Shown here in pieces: positions 21,881 to 34,342 of a DNA stretch of 64,000 nucleotides. The position numbers were made by a program, and so were the translations under genes. Numbering within the stretch: position 1 is the first letter of the stretch; each line of letters begins with the position of its first letter. This DNA is from Posidonia oceanica (Eukaryota; Streptophyta; Magnoliopsida; Alismatales; Posidoniaceae). A model generated the notes under the pieces. It saw nothing but the letters and a program-made list of their open reading frames with translations, searched no databases and was not told where the DNA came from. The DNA is taken from the NCBI GenBank assembly GCA_037176725.1, contig JAZBRS010000050.1:18680001-18744000 (forward strand), read 5' to 3'.

Positions 21881-24800
21881 GTGGTTCTTGTCATGACTCC
21901 GCCTCCTCCTCCATCACTCCTATGCCCTTCTCTTCTCTACCAAGCATCCATCACCACATTGGAGTCAAGCTCACACCCACTAATGCCTCTTCTTCGGAGT
22001 CTCGGTCTGCTAGGCCTCATCAACGGCACGGATCGATGTCCTTCTCCGACGATCCAAGCTCATCCCACTTTCTCCCAAGCCGTCGCCTTGTCTCCAACTT
22101 CTCCGGCTAGATCCTCCATTACTGGTCGTATCAATCCACAATACCAGGAGTGGGTTCGAAAGGATCAGTTATTACTTGCCTGGATAATGCAGTCACTATC
22201 GGAGGACGTTCTCTCTTCTATCACCAGCATTGATACCTCCTACGATGCCTGGCAAACTCTTGCGACGGCGTTCGGCACTCCGTCTCACACCCGCATCATC
22301 CAGCTCACCATACAGATTCATAATCTGAAGAAAGGCGATATGGATGTTGCCTCCAACCTTCGTTAGGCTCGTTACATTGCAAAGGAGCTCCAGACGGCTG
22401 GTCATCCGATCTCCGATGCTAACTTCAACACCATCATCTACAATAATCTTCCATCAGGCTTCAGCGACATCATTGCTGCCTTATCTACTCGTTCTTCTCC
22501 GGTGAGCTTCCCAGAGCTTCTGAGCATCTTGTTGGGTCACGAGATTCGATAACGAACGACCCAAGCCACACTCTCCATGGTGTTGCCAACTCCAACTACT
22601 CTGCCATTACAATCAGCTCCAGCAGCTAATCTGGCACACTCTGTTGCTGGTTCTCGTGGTCGTGGCTGTCTATCTGGTCATGGTCGTGACTGTCATTCAG
22701 GCGAGCGCCGTGATCCTTGTCATGTGTGTGGTGTTCATGGACATAGTCCCTACAAGTGTCGCTTCCGTCATCGTGGCTCCGCTCCTCCTCAAGCATATGC
22801 AGCATTTCAACAAACACCTAGTGCTCCTCTTTGTTATCCAGCTACCTCGCCACCATCTTCGTATCCGCCGTCGACATATCTATCCTCTGAGTGGTATGCG
22901 GACTCCGGTGCAACCCACCATCTCACTCTAGATCTGCAGGCTCTATCTCTGGCTGATAAGTACCATGGTAATGATCAGGTGGCGGTGGCAAATGGTAACA
23001 CTCTTCCTATCACTCATGTTGGATCTACCACTATCTGTTCTTCGTCTCGCCCCTTTTTTCTCTCCAAGCTCTTATGTGTTCCCTCCCTGTTAAAACAGCT
23101 TTTCTCTGTTCATCGTTTCAGCCTTGATAACTCTTGCTTCTTTGAATTTCATCCTTTCTCTCTGGTTGTCAAGGATCGAAGGACCAGACAGCCGCTGCTC
23201 CGCGGTAGCTATCAGGACGGGCTCTACCGTCTGACTTCCTCACCTTCTCTGAAACACACCTTCCTCAGTAATAAAGTCTCTCTTCGTCTCTGGCACTCCC
23301 GACTGGGACATCCTCACCTAGCCACCGTTTGGTCGTTGCTCCGTCGCCACGAACTCCCTTTCCTCTCCTCTGCCATGCAAAGTTGTGAGGCTTGCATCTT
23401 GGGCAAATCAGCCCGCTCTTCTCTTCCTTTAACGGGCTCCAGCAGTTCAGGCCTAATGGACCTAATCTACAGTGATGTCTGGGGTCCATCACCAACCTTA
23501 TCTTCTGATGGCTATAGATACTTTGTGCTATTTCTTCATGATTTTTCTAAACATGTATGGATTTATCCTTTAATCAAGAAATATGATGTGTCTTCTATAT
23601 TTCTTATGCTTCAAGCTTATGTAGAGTGTCAATTCTCAACCAAAATTAAATGTTTCCAGTCCGATGGTGGCAGTGAATTTTGAAAACTAGATTCTTATTT
23701 TAAGTTATGTGGCATTTTTCATCGTTATTCTTGTCCTCACACATATCAACAAAATGGTGCTGCTGAACATAAAATTAGGCACCTTGTTGATACTGGTCTT
23801 GCACTTCTTGCTCATGCCTTTGTCCCTCATCGGTATTGGCATTTTGCTTTTGAAACCGCTGTCTATCTCATTAACCGCCTTCCATCACCTACTATTGATA
23901 ATCACACTCCCTTCTTTCTTCTTTATCGTTCTCATCCGGATTACAAATTTCTTAAAATTTTTGGGTGTCTAGTGTATCCTCTTACTAGACCTTATAATGC
24001 ACATAAATTTTCTTATAGATTAGTATCATGTGTTTTTCTTGCCTATCCTTCCAATTTTCATGGTTATCGGTGTCTTGATATAAAATCTGGCCGCATCTAT
24101 ATTGGTAGACACCTCACCTTTTTTGAAGATTGTTTTCCTTCTGTAGCTCAGCCCAAGCCCATAACCAGCCCATCTTCTATTACTCCACCTCTTTTCTCTA
24201 TTCCTTTTTCTTTTCCTCCATCAATTCCTTCTTCTACTCAGCCCAAGCCCAGTCCGGTCCAGCTCACCACAGATTCCACCACTGCCTCCTGTTCACCTTC
24301 TTCAACCTCTTTCGACATTCACCAGGCCAGCAACTCATCTGGTGCAGCTCCACCAGCAACTCATCCGATGCAGCTCCGGTCACGACCATCAGTGGACTAT
24401 CGACGACTTGCTGGTCTCTCCAAGCCAGTGACGACAAGACATGACGTTCCGGCAGTCTTACTGGCCAGCATCCATGCCATTGAGCCTCGAAGTTATGCTG
24501 AAGCTTCAAAAATAGATCACTAGATTACAGCTATGAAGGATGAGATGAGAGCACTGCATCAAAACAATACATGGTCATTGGTTCCTCAACATTCATCGAT
24601 GAACATCTTTGGGTGCAAGTGGGTTTACAGCTGAAATACAACTCCAATGGCTCAGTTCAGAGGTATAAGGCACGCCTAGTGGCCAAGGGTTATAACCAGC
24701 AACCAGGTGTCGACTACTTCGACACTTTCAGTCCAGTTGTCAAGCCTACGACTATTCGTCTCGTCCTTGCACTGGCAGTCTCTCGCAGATGGCCTCTCTG

Positions 24801-25893
24801 ACAGCTCGACATCTCTAATGTGTTCCTTCATGGGTGACCTTCAGGAGGATGTCTATATGCTTCAACCAGCTGGCTTCAAAGACACTGCAAATCCTTCACA
24901 TGTGTGCAAGCTCCGCAAGTCTCTCTATGGTTTGAAGCAGTCACCATGAGCTTGGTTTCACAAGCTCTCCTCGTTTCTGTTTGATTATGGGTTCACATCC
25001 TCTGCCACCGACACTTCTTTGTTTGTTTATGCTCATGGCCAGTCTCTCCTATACTTACTTGTCTATGTGAATGACATTATTCTGACTGGAAGCTCGTCTG
25101 AAGATATTTCTTCTCTTCTCCGGCGATTACGTTGGTCATTTGTTGTGAAGGATCTGGGGCCTCTCCACCATTTTTTAAGCATTGAGGTGGTTCCAACCAG
25201 CATTGGGATGGTGCTCTCCCAACAAAAATACATTCTGGACCTTCTTGCTCGCACACACATGTTGGGTTCCAAGCCTTGTCATACTCCATTGGCTACATTG
25301 TCCAAGCTAACCAGAGAAGGCACTCCTCTCTCCAATCCTTCTCTCTACAGACATGTGGTCGGAGCTCTTCAATATGCTACTCTCACCAGGCCGGACCTTT
25401 CCTTCTTTGTGAATAAAGTGTGTCAATTCATGTGTAACCCAACTGAGGATCACTGGGCGGCGGTAAAATGTATTCTCAAGTATCTTAAGCACACTCACTC
25501 ACTGGGCCTCTCTCTTCGTCGTTCACCGAGCACGGCACTGAACATCTTCACCGACGCCGACTGGGCAGGTTGCCCCAATGATCGATGTTCTTTCGATGGT
25601 TTTGCAGTTTACTGTGGTGCTTCACGTAAGCAACGTACTATTGCTTGTTCGTCCATCGAGTCCGAATACATGGCTTTGGCGGATGCCACGGCTGAAGGAG
25701 TATGGCTACGAAGTCTGTTGCATGAGCTTCGTGTTCCTTTAGTTTCTTCACCAACGCTGTGGTGTGATAAACTTGGTGCCACTTTTCTCTCCCCCAATCC
25801 AATTTTTCATGCTCGAACAAAACATGTCGAGGTCGATCACCATTTTGTTCGTGAGTTAGTAGCTCGAAATCAGCTTCATGTCCGCTTTCTACC
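21881..25893 (+). pseudogene. Copia gag-pol, interrupted and truncated
   Basis: Gag (21881-22850) has the WILSSLS-like region around WIMQSLSEDVLSSI and a CCHC knuckle CHVCGVHGHSPYKC near 22718. Protease WYADSGATHH is at about 22890, the pre-integrase HSRLGHP at 23297, integrase from SDVWGPSP (23472) with SDGGSEF. Reverse transcriptase follows from about 24535, with [17 protein letters not shown]. The catalytic box reads YVND instead of YVDD near 25063, which alone should kill polymerase activity. RNase H (FTDADWAG, KQRTIACSSIESEY) runs into the Tat LTR. Stops include TAG at 22364 (LR*ARYIA), TGA at 24947 (SP*AWF) and TAG for an expected tryptophan at 24521. Confidence 0.9.
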
Positions 25894-28653
25894 TTTTGAC
25901 ACCCCATTTTGACACCCTGGAGGCGGATTTAACTTGGTGGAATGAGCTCCGAAGCGACGGATTCAAACTTCCTACCAAAACCAACCCAAAACATTCCAAC
26001 TACCCAAAACCTAACATCACAAGCCCTCACCTAAGCCCAAAACCCATTGGTGGTTTAAGGAAAAGGTAGTGGGCTTGGATTTCACTATATAGGCCTAGTC
26101 CACTGAGTTGCACATTCTGTCACCACTAGGAGCAGCGACTAGACTTGTCGCCACTATAAGCGGTGACTGGGTTTGGTGCCACAACGACCAGCAACTTTCT
26201 GCAACTCACACCACCACTTAAAACTTTCCCGCACGACCGCTGTCGATCGTCGACCACCATCCTCTCCCCTTCAGACCCGTCCCCTCGCCACTTACTCCTC
26301 ACTACCTCCACGCGCTACGTGCCAAAGCCCACTTACCCCCTGGCACCGCGTCCCCTCCTCGTCGGCATCCTTCCCGCTCTCACCATAGTCGCTGACCGGC
26401 TGCCTGCAACCCCTGCCACAGACGACTTCGTCGTCCCCTTCTCTGCACACACTTACTTCCTCGACCTCCACACCTCCACACCTCCTCACAGCCCTTACTG
26501 CTACCCTCCTGCCATCCGTCGGCTTTGCCAGAGCCAATAGGTGGTGGAGGAACCCAATTGCAGAGCCGGTGACCCATTCCACCATCTCCTCCCATTGCCG
26601 CTTGAACCAGAGCGAGCTCTGGCGATCCAGAAGCATTCCACAGCATCCTAGCATTCGCCCAAGCATTCCACATCTCCCCTTAGCCTCCCGGACAGCTACA
26701 TACACTCGCCGTGCTCTCGCCGTCTACGGTGAACCCATCACCAGCCACACCTTCCAACGCATCCTAGTAGCAACCACAGCCTACAGCACTCCCCCAGCAA
26801 TCCACAACCCTTCCTTGCATATCGTCCGACGTTTCCCACAGCCCTGAACCACCACGCACGGCCTGCAACTACCGCACGACTGAGCTCGCCGTCTTCCTTG
26901 CTACCGCCGACCAACATCTGCCAGGAGCCACACCGCGGTGCCAAACGTCGCCAAACTTCGCATACACCTCCGTCAGATCATCACGAACACAGCCCGATCA
27001 ACCTGAGCATCCGCCGTTGCCTCCAGCCCTGCCGCGACCTCCTCACTGGTGCACTCCGGCGAGCTAGGTCGGGGAGCACGACCGTGCACCCCCGCAGGTG
27101 AGCAACCTCTCCTTTAGCGCCGTGGCATCCCATGCATGCTTCCTAGCTAGTTACTTGTATTTTATCGTAGCCTAACTGCCATCTTTAGCTTCCTTCTTCG
27201 ATACCGGAGGACTGTCAGGTTAGGCGCCAGCGCAAGCAGCGACTAACCTGCACCTCTGGTTGCTTGTTGGTCGGACTTTGGGCCACCGCTCCGGCCGACC
27301 CAGAGCTCCGTTTTGCTTGTTTCTTGCATGTCTGTGTTGCTGACTGTTTACTCTACATCTCTGCATGTTTAGATGTTCATTTAGCTTTGCCATGGGTTCC
27401 AGATTTGGTTCCAAAGTTGGTTGTTTGGAGCACCTAAGTTGCAGTGCTGTCGCCTGTCTCACCGGCGACTCACCTGTAACTCTTGGCCGTTCATTCGGCT
27501 AAACTTTGGACCGTTGTATCTTGCGACCCAGGCCTCCATTTTACTTGTTATTTGTATGCTTATGATCCTGAATATGCCATCTACATTTCCATGCATTTAG
27601 TTTGTCATTTCGTATCCATTAGCAAGCTTGTTTTCGGCCATGAAGTCTATTGTTTGAGTAGTACTATGTATGCCTGTGTCGCCACTTGTACCGGCGACAT
27701 GCTTAGGCACCGCTCACACCGACGACTGCAGTTGTTGTTGCTCTGACTGGCGCCATGTGCCTCACCGATCTCACCGGCGACATGCACTACCGCTGTTCAC
27801 ACCGACGACCAGGGCTGCAGTCCAGACAGTGGCTGAGCCACCCTTGTTCATCGCTTCGCGCCTTGTTTATTCCACTCGCCTGTTTACTGTTTTGCTTCCC
27901 GAGCTTGTTTATCGTCTCTTTGCAGCGTTTTAACTTCGATTAGTCTTTCTAGCACGTTTTACAAAGTTTCGCATGTTTTACAAAATGCATGTCGCATGTC
28001 GCTTTTCATTGCATGGTTTTATCCGACGTTTTGTTTCTCGCCTGCATTGCATTTAGGGCAGTGATGCTTACTGTCTGGAGTTCTTATGCACCAGGGCACG
28101 CCCGATTCAGAACACTGGCAGTGCTGCTGAGCACATAAATTGCACGTTTAATTTCTATCACGCAGCTTAGCATCTTGAGCATACATTTGAGCATGTAATT
28201 AAGCATTCATAGCATGGCATAGCATCCCTCGCCCCTCGGGCATACAGTAAAGGCAAGCATTGCCGACATTCATGCATATGCGAGCGAGAAGCCTAGAAAG
28301 ACCGATTCCGAGCGTATCGGGGGTGCCTAACACCTTCCCCGTGCGTAACAGGAGTCCATACCCTTTTTCTTGGCCCGTAATGACCATTATGCCCTTTTCC
28401 TTGGCCCGTAACAGGAGTCTATACTCCTTTCTCTTGCATGTTTTCATGCTTTCCTTAGTTTTCCTTGTCTTCCGATTTAATAGACTAGGTGGCGACTCTA
28501 ATTTTACCTTATCCTTTGCTTTCTTTGCTTTTTCGGTGTTTTCGAGTCGAGTTTCCTTCCTCGGATCCACCTACTATAGCAGCCTCTCGTCGGTCGGTGC
28601 GCACGAGCTCTGGCAGCGCGCATGGACGTGCCGATTCGAGCAAGGTTGCAACA
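25894..28653 (+). repeat. 5' LTR of the outer Tat element (2760 bp)
   Basis: It begins TTTTGACACCCCATTTTGAC (first bases decayed from TGTT, compare 62953) and ends GTTGCAACA before the primer site. A likely TATA sequence CTATATAG is at 26085-26092. The region 26160-27110 is GC-rich and gives several spurious open frames. Near 27689 and 27772 the phrase ACCGGCGACATGC is duplicated with its flanks (about 83-bp spacing). It cuts into the Ale-like copia element. Confidence 0.85.
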
Positions 28654-28654
28654 G

Positions 28655-28673
28655 TGGTGACTCCGCTGGGGAT
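28655..28673 (+). other. Tat primer-binding site
   Basis: TGGTGACTCCGCTGGGGAT begins one base after the LTR. From memory, Ogre/Tat elements use an arginine-tRNA-type site of this form; the exact tRNA should be checked. Confidence 0.75.
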
Positions 28674-29806
28674 AACCAGACTCCAGCTTTCGTTTTGGCT
28701 TTCTCGGATTTTGCATTTTGCTTGCCTTATGCCTATTTCCATGCCTTGCCTGCTCACTTGCTTGCCTGTTTACTTTGCTTGCTTTATTTCCTGCTTAAGG
28801 CCATGTTTGCTTACCTTACTCTATTTCTTGCTTATACATGCTTAAATACTTGCTTGGCGCAATAATACATGCCTTTTGAGTGGTAAATGCTTTGTTTTAC
28901 ACAATTACTATGCCACCACACATGCACATGCCATGTATTCTTGCCTTTTGATATGATGAGTGTTTTCTTTTCACCATCATGCACACAACACTTGCACATG
29001 CCTTTTGCTTTGGTGTATGATTGCTTGCATGCCATGACTTGATGTTTCTTTCCCCTTCATGCATATGCCATGCCTAGATTATTAGAAACACGCTTGCTCC
29101 CCTTTTTCTTAATTTAAAAGCTACAATAAAGCCAAACATTAACATTTTAAGCAGAACTAGAGCCAGGAACTTGCAATTTTCCCCTTTGGCTAAATAAAAC
29201 TCAAAGTAAAACACTCTAAAACATCTTTGCATGATTAATCATTTTAGAAAGCATGCAACTTCTCATCCCTGAATCCACCCACTTAGTCTGAGAAGGACAG
29301 TCCTGGTCTCTTGCTCTACTGCTTTGGCATGATGCAAGTTGGTCGGTCTGTCCCCCTTGTCAGGGGTCGTGTCAGTGTTAGTAGAGAGTACAACCCATGC
29401 TTTGGCAGGGACGATGCCACTAACGCACCACCCCATTACTGCCTGAGCTTTGGCCAGGATTTAGACGGGGACCCTACTTTTTTCTGACCTGGAGTCAATA
29501 AACCCATTACCCATGAGTGAGTTCGAGTAGACAGCCTACTCAGGACATACATGGTGAGAGAGCGCATAATAGGGCATTCATCTGCATGTGTGCCATTCAT
29601 GCCACCCTAATAACTTGCATTGCGTCCATCCCTTAACGCCTCTGTTGTTCTCCCTATTCGCAGGTAGGTGCGAAATCCTCTGCTAGGACCTCAAGCGTCC
29701 CTCCTCTCTGTCTCTGAGCTATCTGTCGCCTCCGACAATAGCTCGTCTTAGGTCTCGTGTCTCTGCTCTCAGCCGCAGACCCATTCACACTCACTCACTG
29801 TCCGTT
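28674..29806 (+). other. 5' leader of the outer Tat element
   Basis: Untranslated leader between primer site and gag, with many TGC/CATGCC words. It is homologous to the 262-bp leader remnant at 1205-1466. No conserved coding frame. Confidence 0.5.
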
Positions 29807-32314
29807 ATGGCTCAGCATACCGACGAGCCGTCTTCCTCTTTGGCGTCGGAGGAGATACCAACTTCGGTCCCTCCTTCACTTGCTTTGACATCTGCCGTCT
29901 CTTCGCCCCTCTTGGCGCAAGAAACCTCCCAACCCCTCTATCTGGAACAGGGACCGACCCCAGTCAACCTGGAGCTTGTCACCGAGTCTACCACGGTGAC
30001 CCCCACTCAAGCTTTAGGAGCGTCGCCTTCTGTTCCATCCTAGGGCCTTCCCATCTTGGGAATCCAGTCGTATGCGGCTGTTTTTGTCATAGGGTTTCCC
30101 CCTGTTGACTCCTCTGTTTCCGTGCCCCCTTTGGTGGACACCCCTTTGTGCCCCGGCATGTTGGTCGACCAGTCCCCTGCCTCGCAAGCACGACGCCTGT
30201 TGGCTAAGGCTGAGAGGTTGCGAGACATGGCTTTTGCACGTGACCCGACAACAGTCCACTCCTTCCCTCCGACCCTTGAGGTTCTGGTGCAGCCCACCAT
30301 AGCTCTACAGGCTCACCACACTGCACTTCCGCCCTTGCCATCGCCCCAGCTCCTCACAACTCCAGCGATGCGGGCGTCTTATCTACCTCCTGCATCTACA
30401 TAGCACTATCCACTGCATGCTACTCCATCACTTGGTGGCCAGTCTCTTGGATTGGCAGGAGCACCGCACCCTCAGAGCTCGTTGCCCGGGACTGTGCCAG
30501 TGCAATAGCTGCTGCTCCCACGCACTGCACCTTACACTACACTGCATACTATCTATTCACCCCATTTGCAACAGGTTCAGACCCCCGCATGCATCCCACA
30601 ACACTATTCACAATCGCACGGGTATGCTAGCCCTCATGCCTCGACACCAGGTGGCATGATGGTGGATCCGAAGGAGTGCTCTCGCACGACCCATACAGCA
30701 TACGCGGCACTTGCCTTAGCTACACCAGTCTCGACAGCGGCGACTTCTGACGCCCTCCTTGTCAGGATGGGTGATCTAGAAAGAGCACTTCGTCAAGTGC
30801 AAGGCACGGACCGCCAGTCCTACCGATTCCGGGACCTCTACTACTTTCCATAGGCCACACTCCCTTCGAAATTCCGTATCCCGGAATTCGAAAAGTACAA
30901 CGGTAGAGGCTGCCCTGTCTCACATCTGAAGGCTTACTATGGGGACCTTGCTCAGCTTCAGGCAGACGAAAGACTCCTGATCCGTCTATTCCAGAAGAGT
31001 CTAACCGGCCCCGCGCTCAAGTGGTTCACTTCCCTTGACATGGCCGCGGTTCAGACTTAGGATGGTCTTTCCCAGGCTTTCCTTGAGCAGTATTCTTTCA
31101 ACCTCGACTTGATCCCTAAGCGAGAGGATCTTGTCATCATCCAGCAGAGGCCCCAAGAGCCATTCAGGGAGTATGTCGGTCACTGGCGTTCCATAGCCGT
31201 CCAAGTCAAAGATAGACCCTTCGACGAGGAATCTATCGAAATGATCATCAAGGGGGCACAGCCAGCGACTAAGGCCCTGCTATCCATCCAACCATTCACT
31301 AGTTATGCATCGCTGATTAGAGCTAGCGTCTGCGTGGAAAGCTCACTGTGAAGTGGACATTTCCCTGCATTTTCTGCATTGGCTAGGCAGGCCAACAACC
31401 CCTACCGTAGCAATAGCTGCCGCAGCAACGACAACAACAGCGACTCTGCCCTTGGCTTCCCTGAGCGGCACGCCGTCGCGTACATCGATTCTCCCTCTGA
31501 GCCTGCCAATGTAGAGAGTCAGCCAGACTCTACTCCTCTAGATTATGCATATAGTCTTGCACACACTGCCACTGTCGAGCCAGTGCATCACGTCGCACCC
31601 GCTCGGTAAGGACTCCAACCAGGGCAAAGACGACCTCGTCGGGCTGAGTGTGATTACACCCCTCTTCCCGAGCCACTGAGTGTCATCTTCCCTCAAGTTG
31701 AGTCACTCCTGAGACTCCTGGCTGTCCGTCCGTCACTGAACCCCCCTCCGCGATGGCACGATACAGATCAGTTCTGCAATTTCCATCGGGCCACGGGGTA
31801 CTCGACGAATGACTGCCTCACTTTACGTGATGCCGTTCAGCGCCGGATCGATCGAAAGATCATCAGCGTTGATGCGCAGGAGGCAACAATTGCACCAACA
31901 CCCACACACCCTAGTGTAGCCAGCTCTTCCTCTTCCGAGCCTGCAAGCTTCGAAGATGTCGGAACCTTGGGGGGTTTCACCCTTACTCCAGTCTTCTCTG
32001 AGTCTAGCTCCACCCTGATGGATCCTTCCGATCCCATCGGCGCAATCTCCTTTTCCCACCTTTCCTAGCTCATCTGAGGGATGCTCAAAGACGCAGCGGC
32101 GGCATCGACAACAAACCCAATCACAACACCATCCAGTTCAGCATCCCCTCCAACCCTAGCAGCCCTGGTGCTCCCTACACTACCATCAGCAGCCCCAGTG
32201 CTCCTGGTACTGCCATCAGCAGCTCCAGCAGCCCCAATGCTCCCCACATTGCCAATAGTAGACCCCGCCGACAGCGTCAGCAACGTAGGAGTAGATCCAG
32301 CACCTCCATCCTAA
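29807..32314 (+). pseudogene. Tat gag, one frame broken by several stop codons
   Basis: From ATG 29807 a single frame of 835 codons can be followed to TAA 32312, broken by TAG at 30041, 30401, 30851, 31058 and 32066, TGA near 31349 and TAA at 31607, among others. After a Pro/Ser/Thr-rich N-terminal part comes the conserved gag core: PSKFRIPEFEKYNGRGCPVS, HLKAYYGDLAQ, then QKSLTGPALKWFTSL and SLDM around 30860-31050. A half-knuckle CNFHRATGYSTNDC with CLTLRDAV follows near 31775, as in Tat gag. The C-terminus is Ala/Pro-rich. No protease follows in this frame. Most stops fit CAG-to-TAG or TGG-to-TAG changes. Confidence 0.8.
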
Positions 32315-34337
32315 GGTTGCTAATAAGTAAGTCCCCCTTACCCTTCTTTTGATTCCTGTATTGTCTTTTCTTTTCTTTTCTTTTCGTTTTGTTTTGTTTT
32401 TGTGTTTTCTCGCCTTGTCAGAAAACCATAAAAAATATAAAATCTGTCAAAACCTAAGAACATGCATTCTTTTTCATTTCCTGCACATACATATCACTTC
32501 TTGCACATTCATATCACTTCCTGCACTTCATATCCCTTCTTACACTTCATATCACTTTCTGCATGTACATATCATTTCTTGCAAAAGACAAAAGCATCAA
32601 AAAATCGAAAAAATCAAAACAAAAAAAACAAAAACATGTTCTCCCTTTCTGCTAGTTTTCCCTTTTTATGTTTTCTTAAACCCAAAAATCATAAAAATAT
32701 AAAACCAATGCAAAAACCCAAAAATATGTTTGTCCCTTCCTCTTCTAAAATATGCAAAACCCACAAACATTTGTATAATTAAAAACCCAGCTTTGGACAA
32801 ACAAGCAACACCGAGAGGATGTCAAGCATCGATAATCTCAGGCAGAACTCACCTGAGCTGCGCCATCTCTTGCATGTGGCTACATAGTGAGACTGAGAGC
32901 GGAACAGAGCATCTTGCAGAGCTCAAAACTCCAAAAGCGAGATCCACCCTATCAAGAGTGTCCACCAAACATGGAGAGGACCAAAGCAGAGCAGAGCATA
33001 CCTAGAGGTTGCGAGTACACATAGTAGAGGCTGAGAGTGTATGCCAACCAGCCGAACTCTTAACGCCTCATCTAGGACCGCTACCCCCGGAGGGCAAAGA
33101 CATGCATATCCAAAAGAATAGAGATCATGTGAGCAAAAAAAATATGATAACTAGATATGCATGCTGGGCATAAAAGAAAAATGAAGAAACAAGTTGAAGA
33201 AAGAAGACGTCCAAGAGAGGAGTGACTCGGACAAACATCGAAGCCCCCTCAACTTTCAACTCCAAGCACTACATCGCCAACTGCACAGGATACATTATCA
33301 GGAGGACTTGGCCCCACCCTCCGAGCGCAGCAACACGCTCCAATCCCTTTTGCAAACAATAATTCTACCTCCTTGGCAGGCTAGATGCAAGTCCCATCAC
33401 TCAAGTGGGGAAAAGAAAGATCTATCCAAGAGCATCAAAAGCGGTAGCTGGTCCCCGAGGAATTGAGATAGAGGCTATGAAGCTACATCCAATGCTTCTG
33501 CTACCCACATGCAGCCAAGGCTATGTTTTGCGAAGCTGAGGCCTCATCCCGAGCTTAAAATGAGAGTGAATGACTAAGGTGCAGGGACTCTCGCCCATCA
33601 ACGAGATCCCACCTAAAGCACCTATATACCCTGATATCAAGAGGTCAAAGAACGCCCGAACCAGTTAGGGCATATGAGCAGTTGCATTGTTCTGATGGAC
33701 GTCGCGGCTGCAAAAGGCTCATGGTACTCCCCTGAGTATGTGACTGAGATGCAGGGATTCTCGCCCATCAATGAGATCCCACAGGAAGCACCTCTATTCC
33801 CTAATACCAGGAGGTCAAAGAGAGCCACTGACCACAACTTGGCATGGCGTAGCTCGAGGATCGAGAATCCCTTGAGTTAGAAAGTGCAGAAGCATCCTCT
33901 CGGCAACAACTACTTTGAATCCGAAGCCACCAAAAACATACATGCTATAATAATCTATCTTCCCCTTCTCCCTGTTTTTGAAAACCAAAGCTAAGGACAA
34001 GCACTTTTTCCTGACCCTCGCTCAGAGGCTCCATGCTTTTCAAATTTTACCACCCACCGCGTTGGGTAGGTCCGTGATAACCGGCATGTCCATTGTTTGT
34101 CACCTTGTGACGCTACATCGCGTGCTCGCTCTAAGACCAATGCACACCCACCACGATGGGCCCCAGCATTTTCCTTTGTGCCGGGCTGGTAGCCCTAACT
34201 ACTCGGCGATAGGTCCTTTAACTTATCATCCCACATTCTTCAGTGCGTTCGGGTTGGCAGCACTAACTGCTCGGTTGACACCTGTTAAAATGTCAGCCCT
34301 GGCTGATATCCCTAACTATTCGACGATGAGTCCGTCA
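32315..34337. other. Non-coding 3' region of the outer Tat element
   Basis: Begins with T-rich sequence (TTTTCTTTTC repeats at 32372-32400) and A-rich runs (32600-32720); no pol motif in any frame. It holds a duplicated block at 33572-33826 and a short tandem array from about 34180. Confidence 0.6.
33572..33826. repeat. Two diverged copies of an 86-bp block, 169 bp apart
   Basis: GCAGGGACTCTCGCCCATCA at 33582 and GCAGGGATTCTCGCCCATCA at 33751 start blocks that continue with GAGATCCCAC, AAGCACCT and AGGTCAAAGA in both. Confidence 0.8.
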
Positions 34338-34342
34338 ATTTA
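34180..34342. repeat. Short tandem array interrupted by the solo LTR (left part)
   Basis: Units containing GGTAGCCCTAACTACTCGG, GGCAGCACTAACTGCTCGGT and GATATCCCTAACTATTCGAC recur every 50-70 bp, two of them with TTGACACCTGTTAAAATGTC. One more unit (37483-37530) lies past the solo LTR. Confidence 0.7.

Larger units (their letters stand above)
21586..25893 (+). mobile_element. Ty1/copia retrotransposon, Ale/Retrofit-like, 3' end missing
   Basis: A short 161-bp 5' LTR, a methionine tRNA primer site and gag-pol in copia order lie on the plus strand. The RNase H region breaks off after LHVRFLP, a few codons before the expected C-terminus, exactly where a Tat LTR begins at 25894. The 3' LTR is therefore absent from this side, either displaced to beyond the window by the nested Tat insertion or deleted. 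The short LTR supports the Ale lineage. Confidence 0.85.

Noticed and set aside
26126..27101. Several open frames of 60-137 codons on both strands
   Set aside because: They lie in the GC-rich Tat LTR, overlap on opposite strands and recur in the other LTR at 63.2-64.0 kb without frame conservation.
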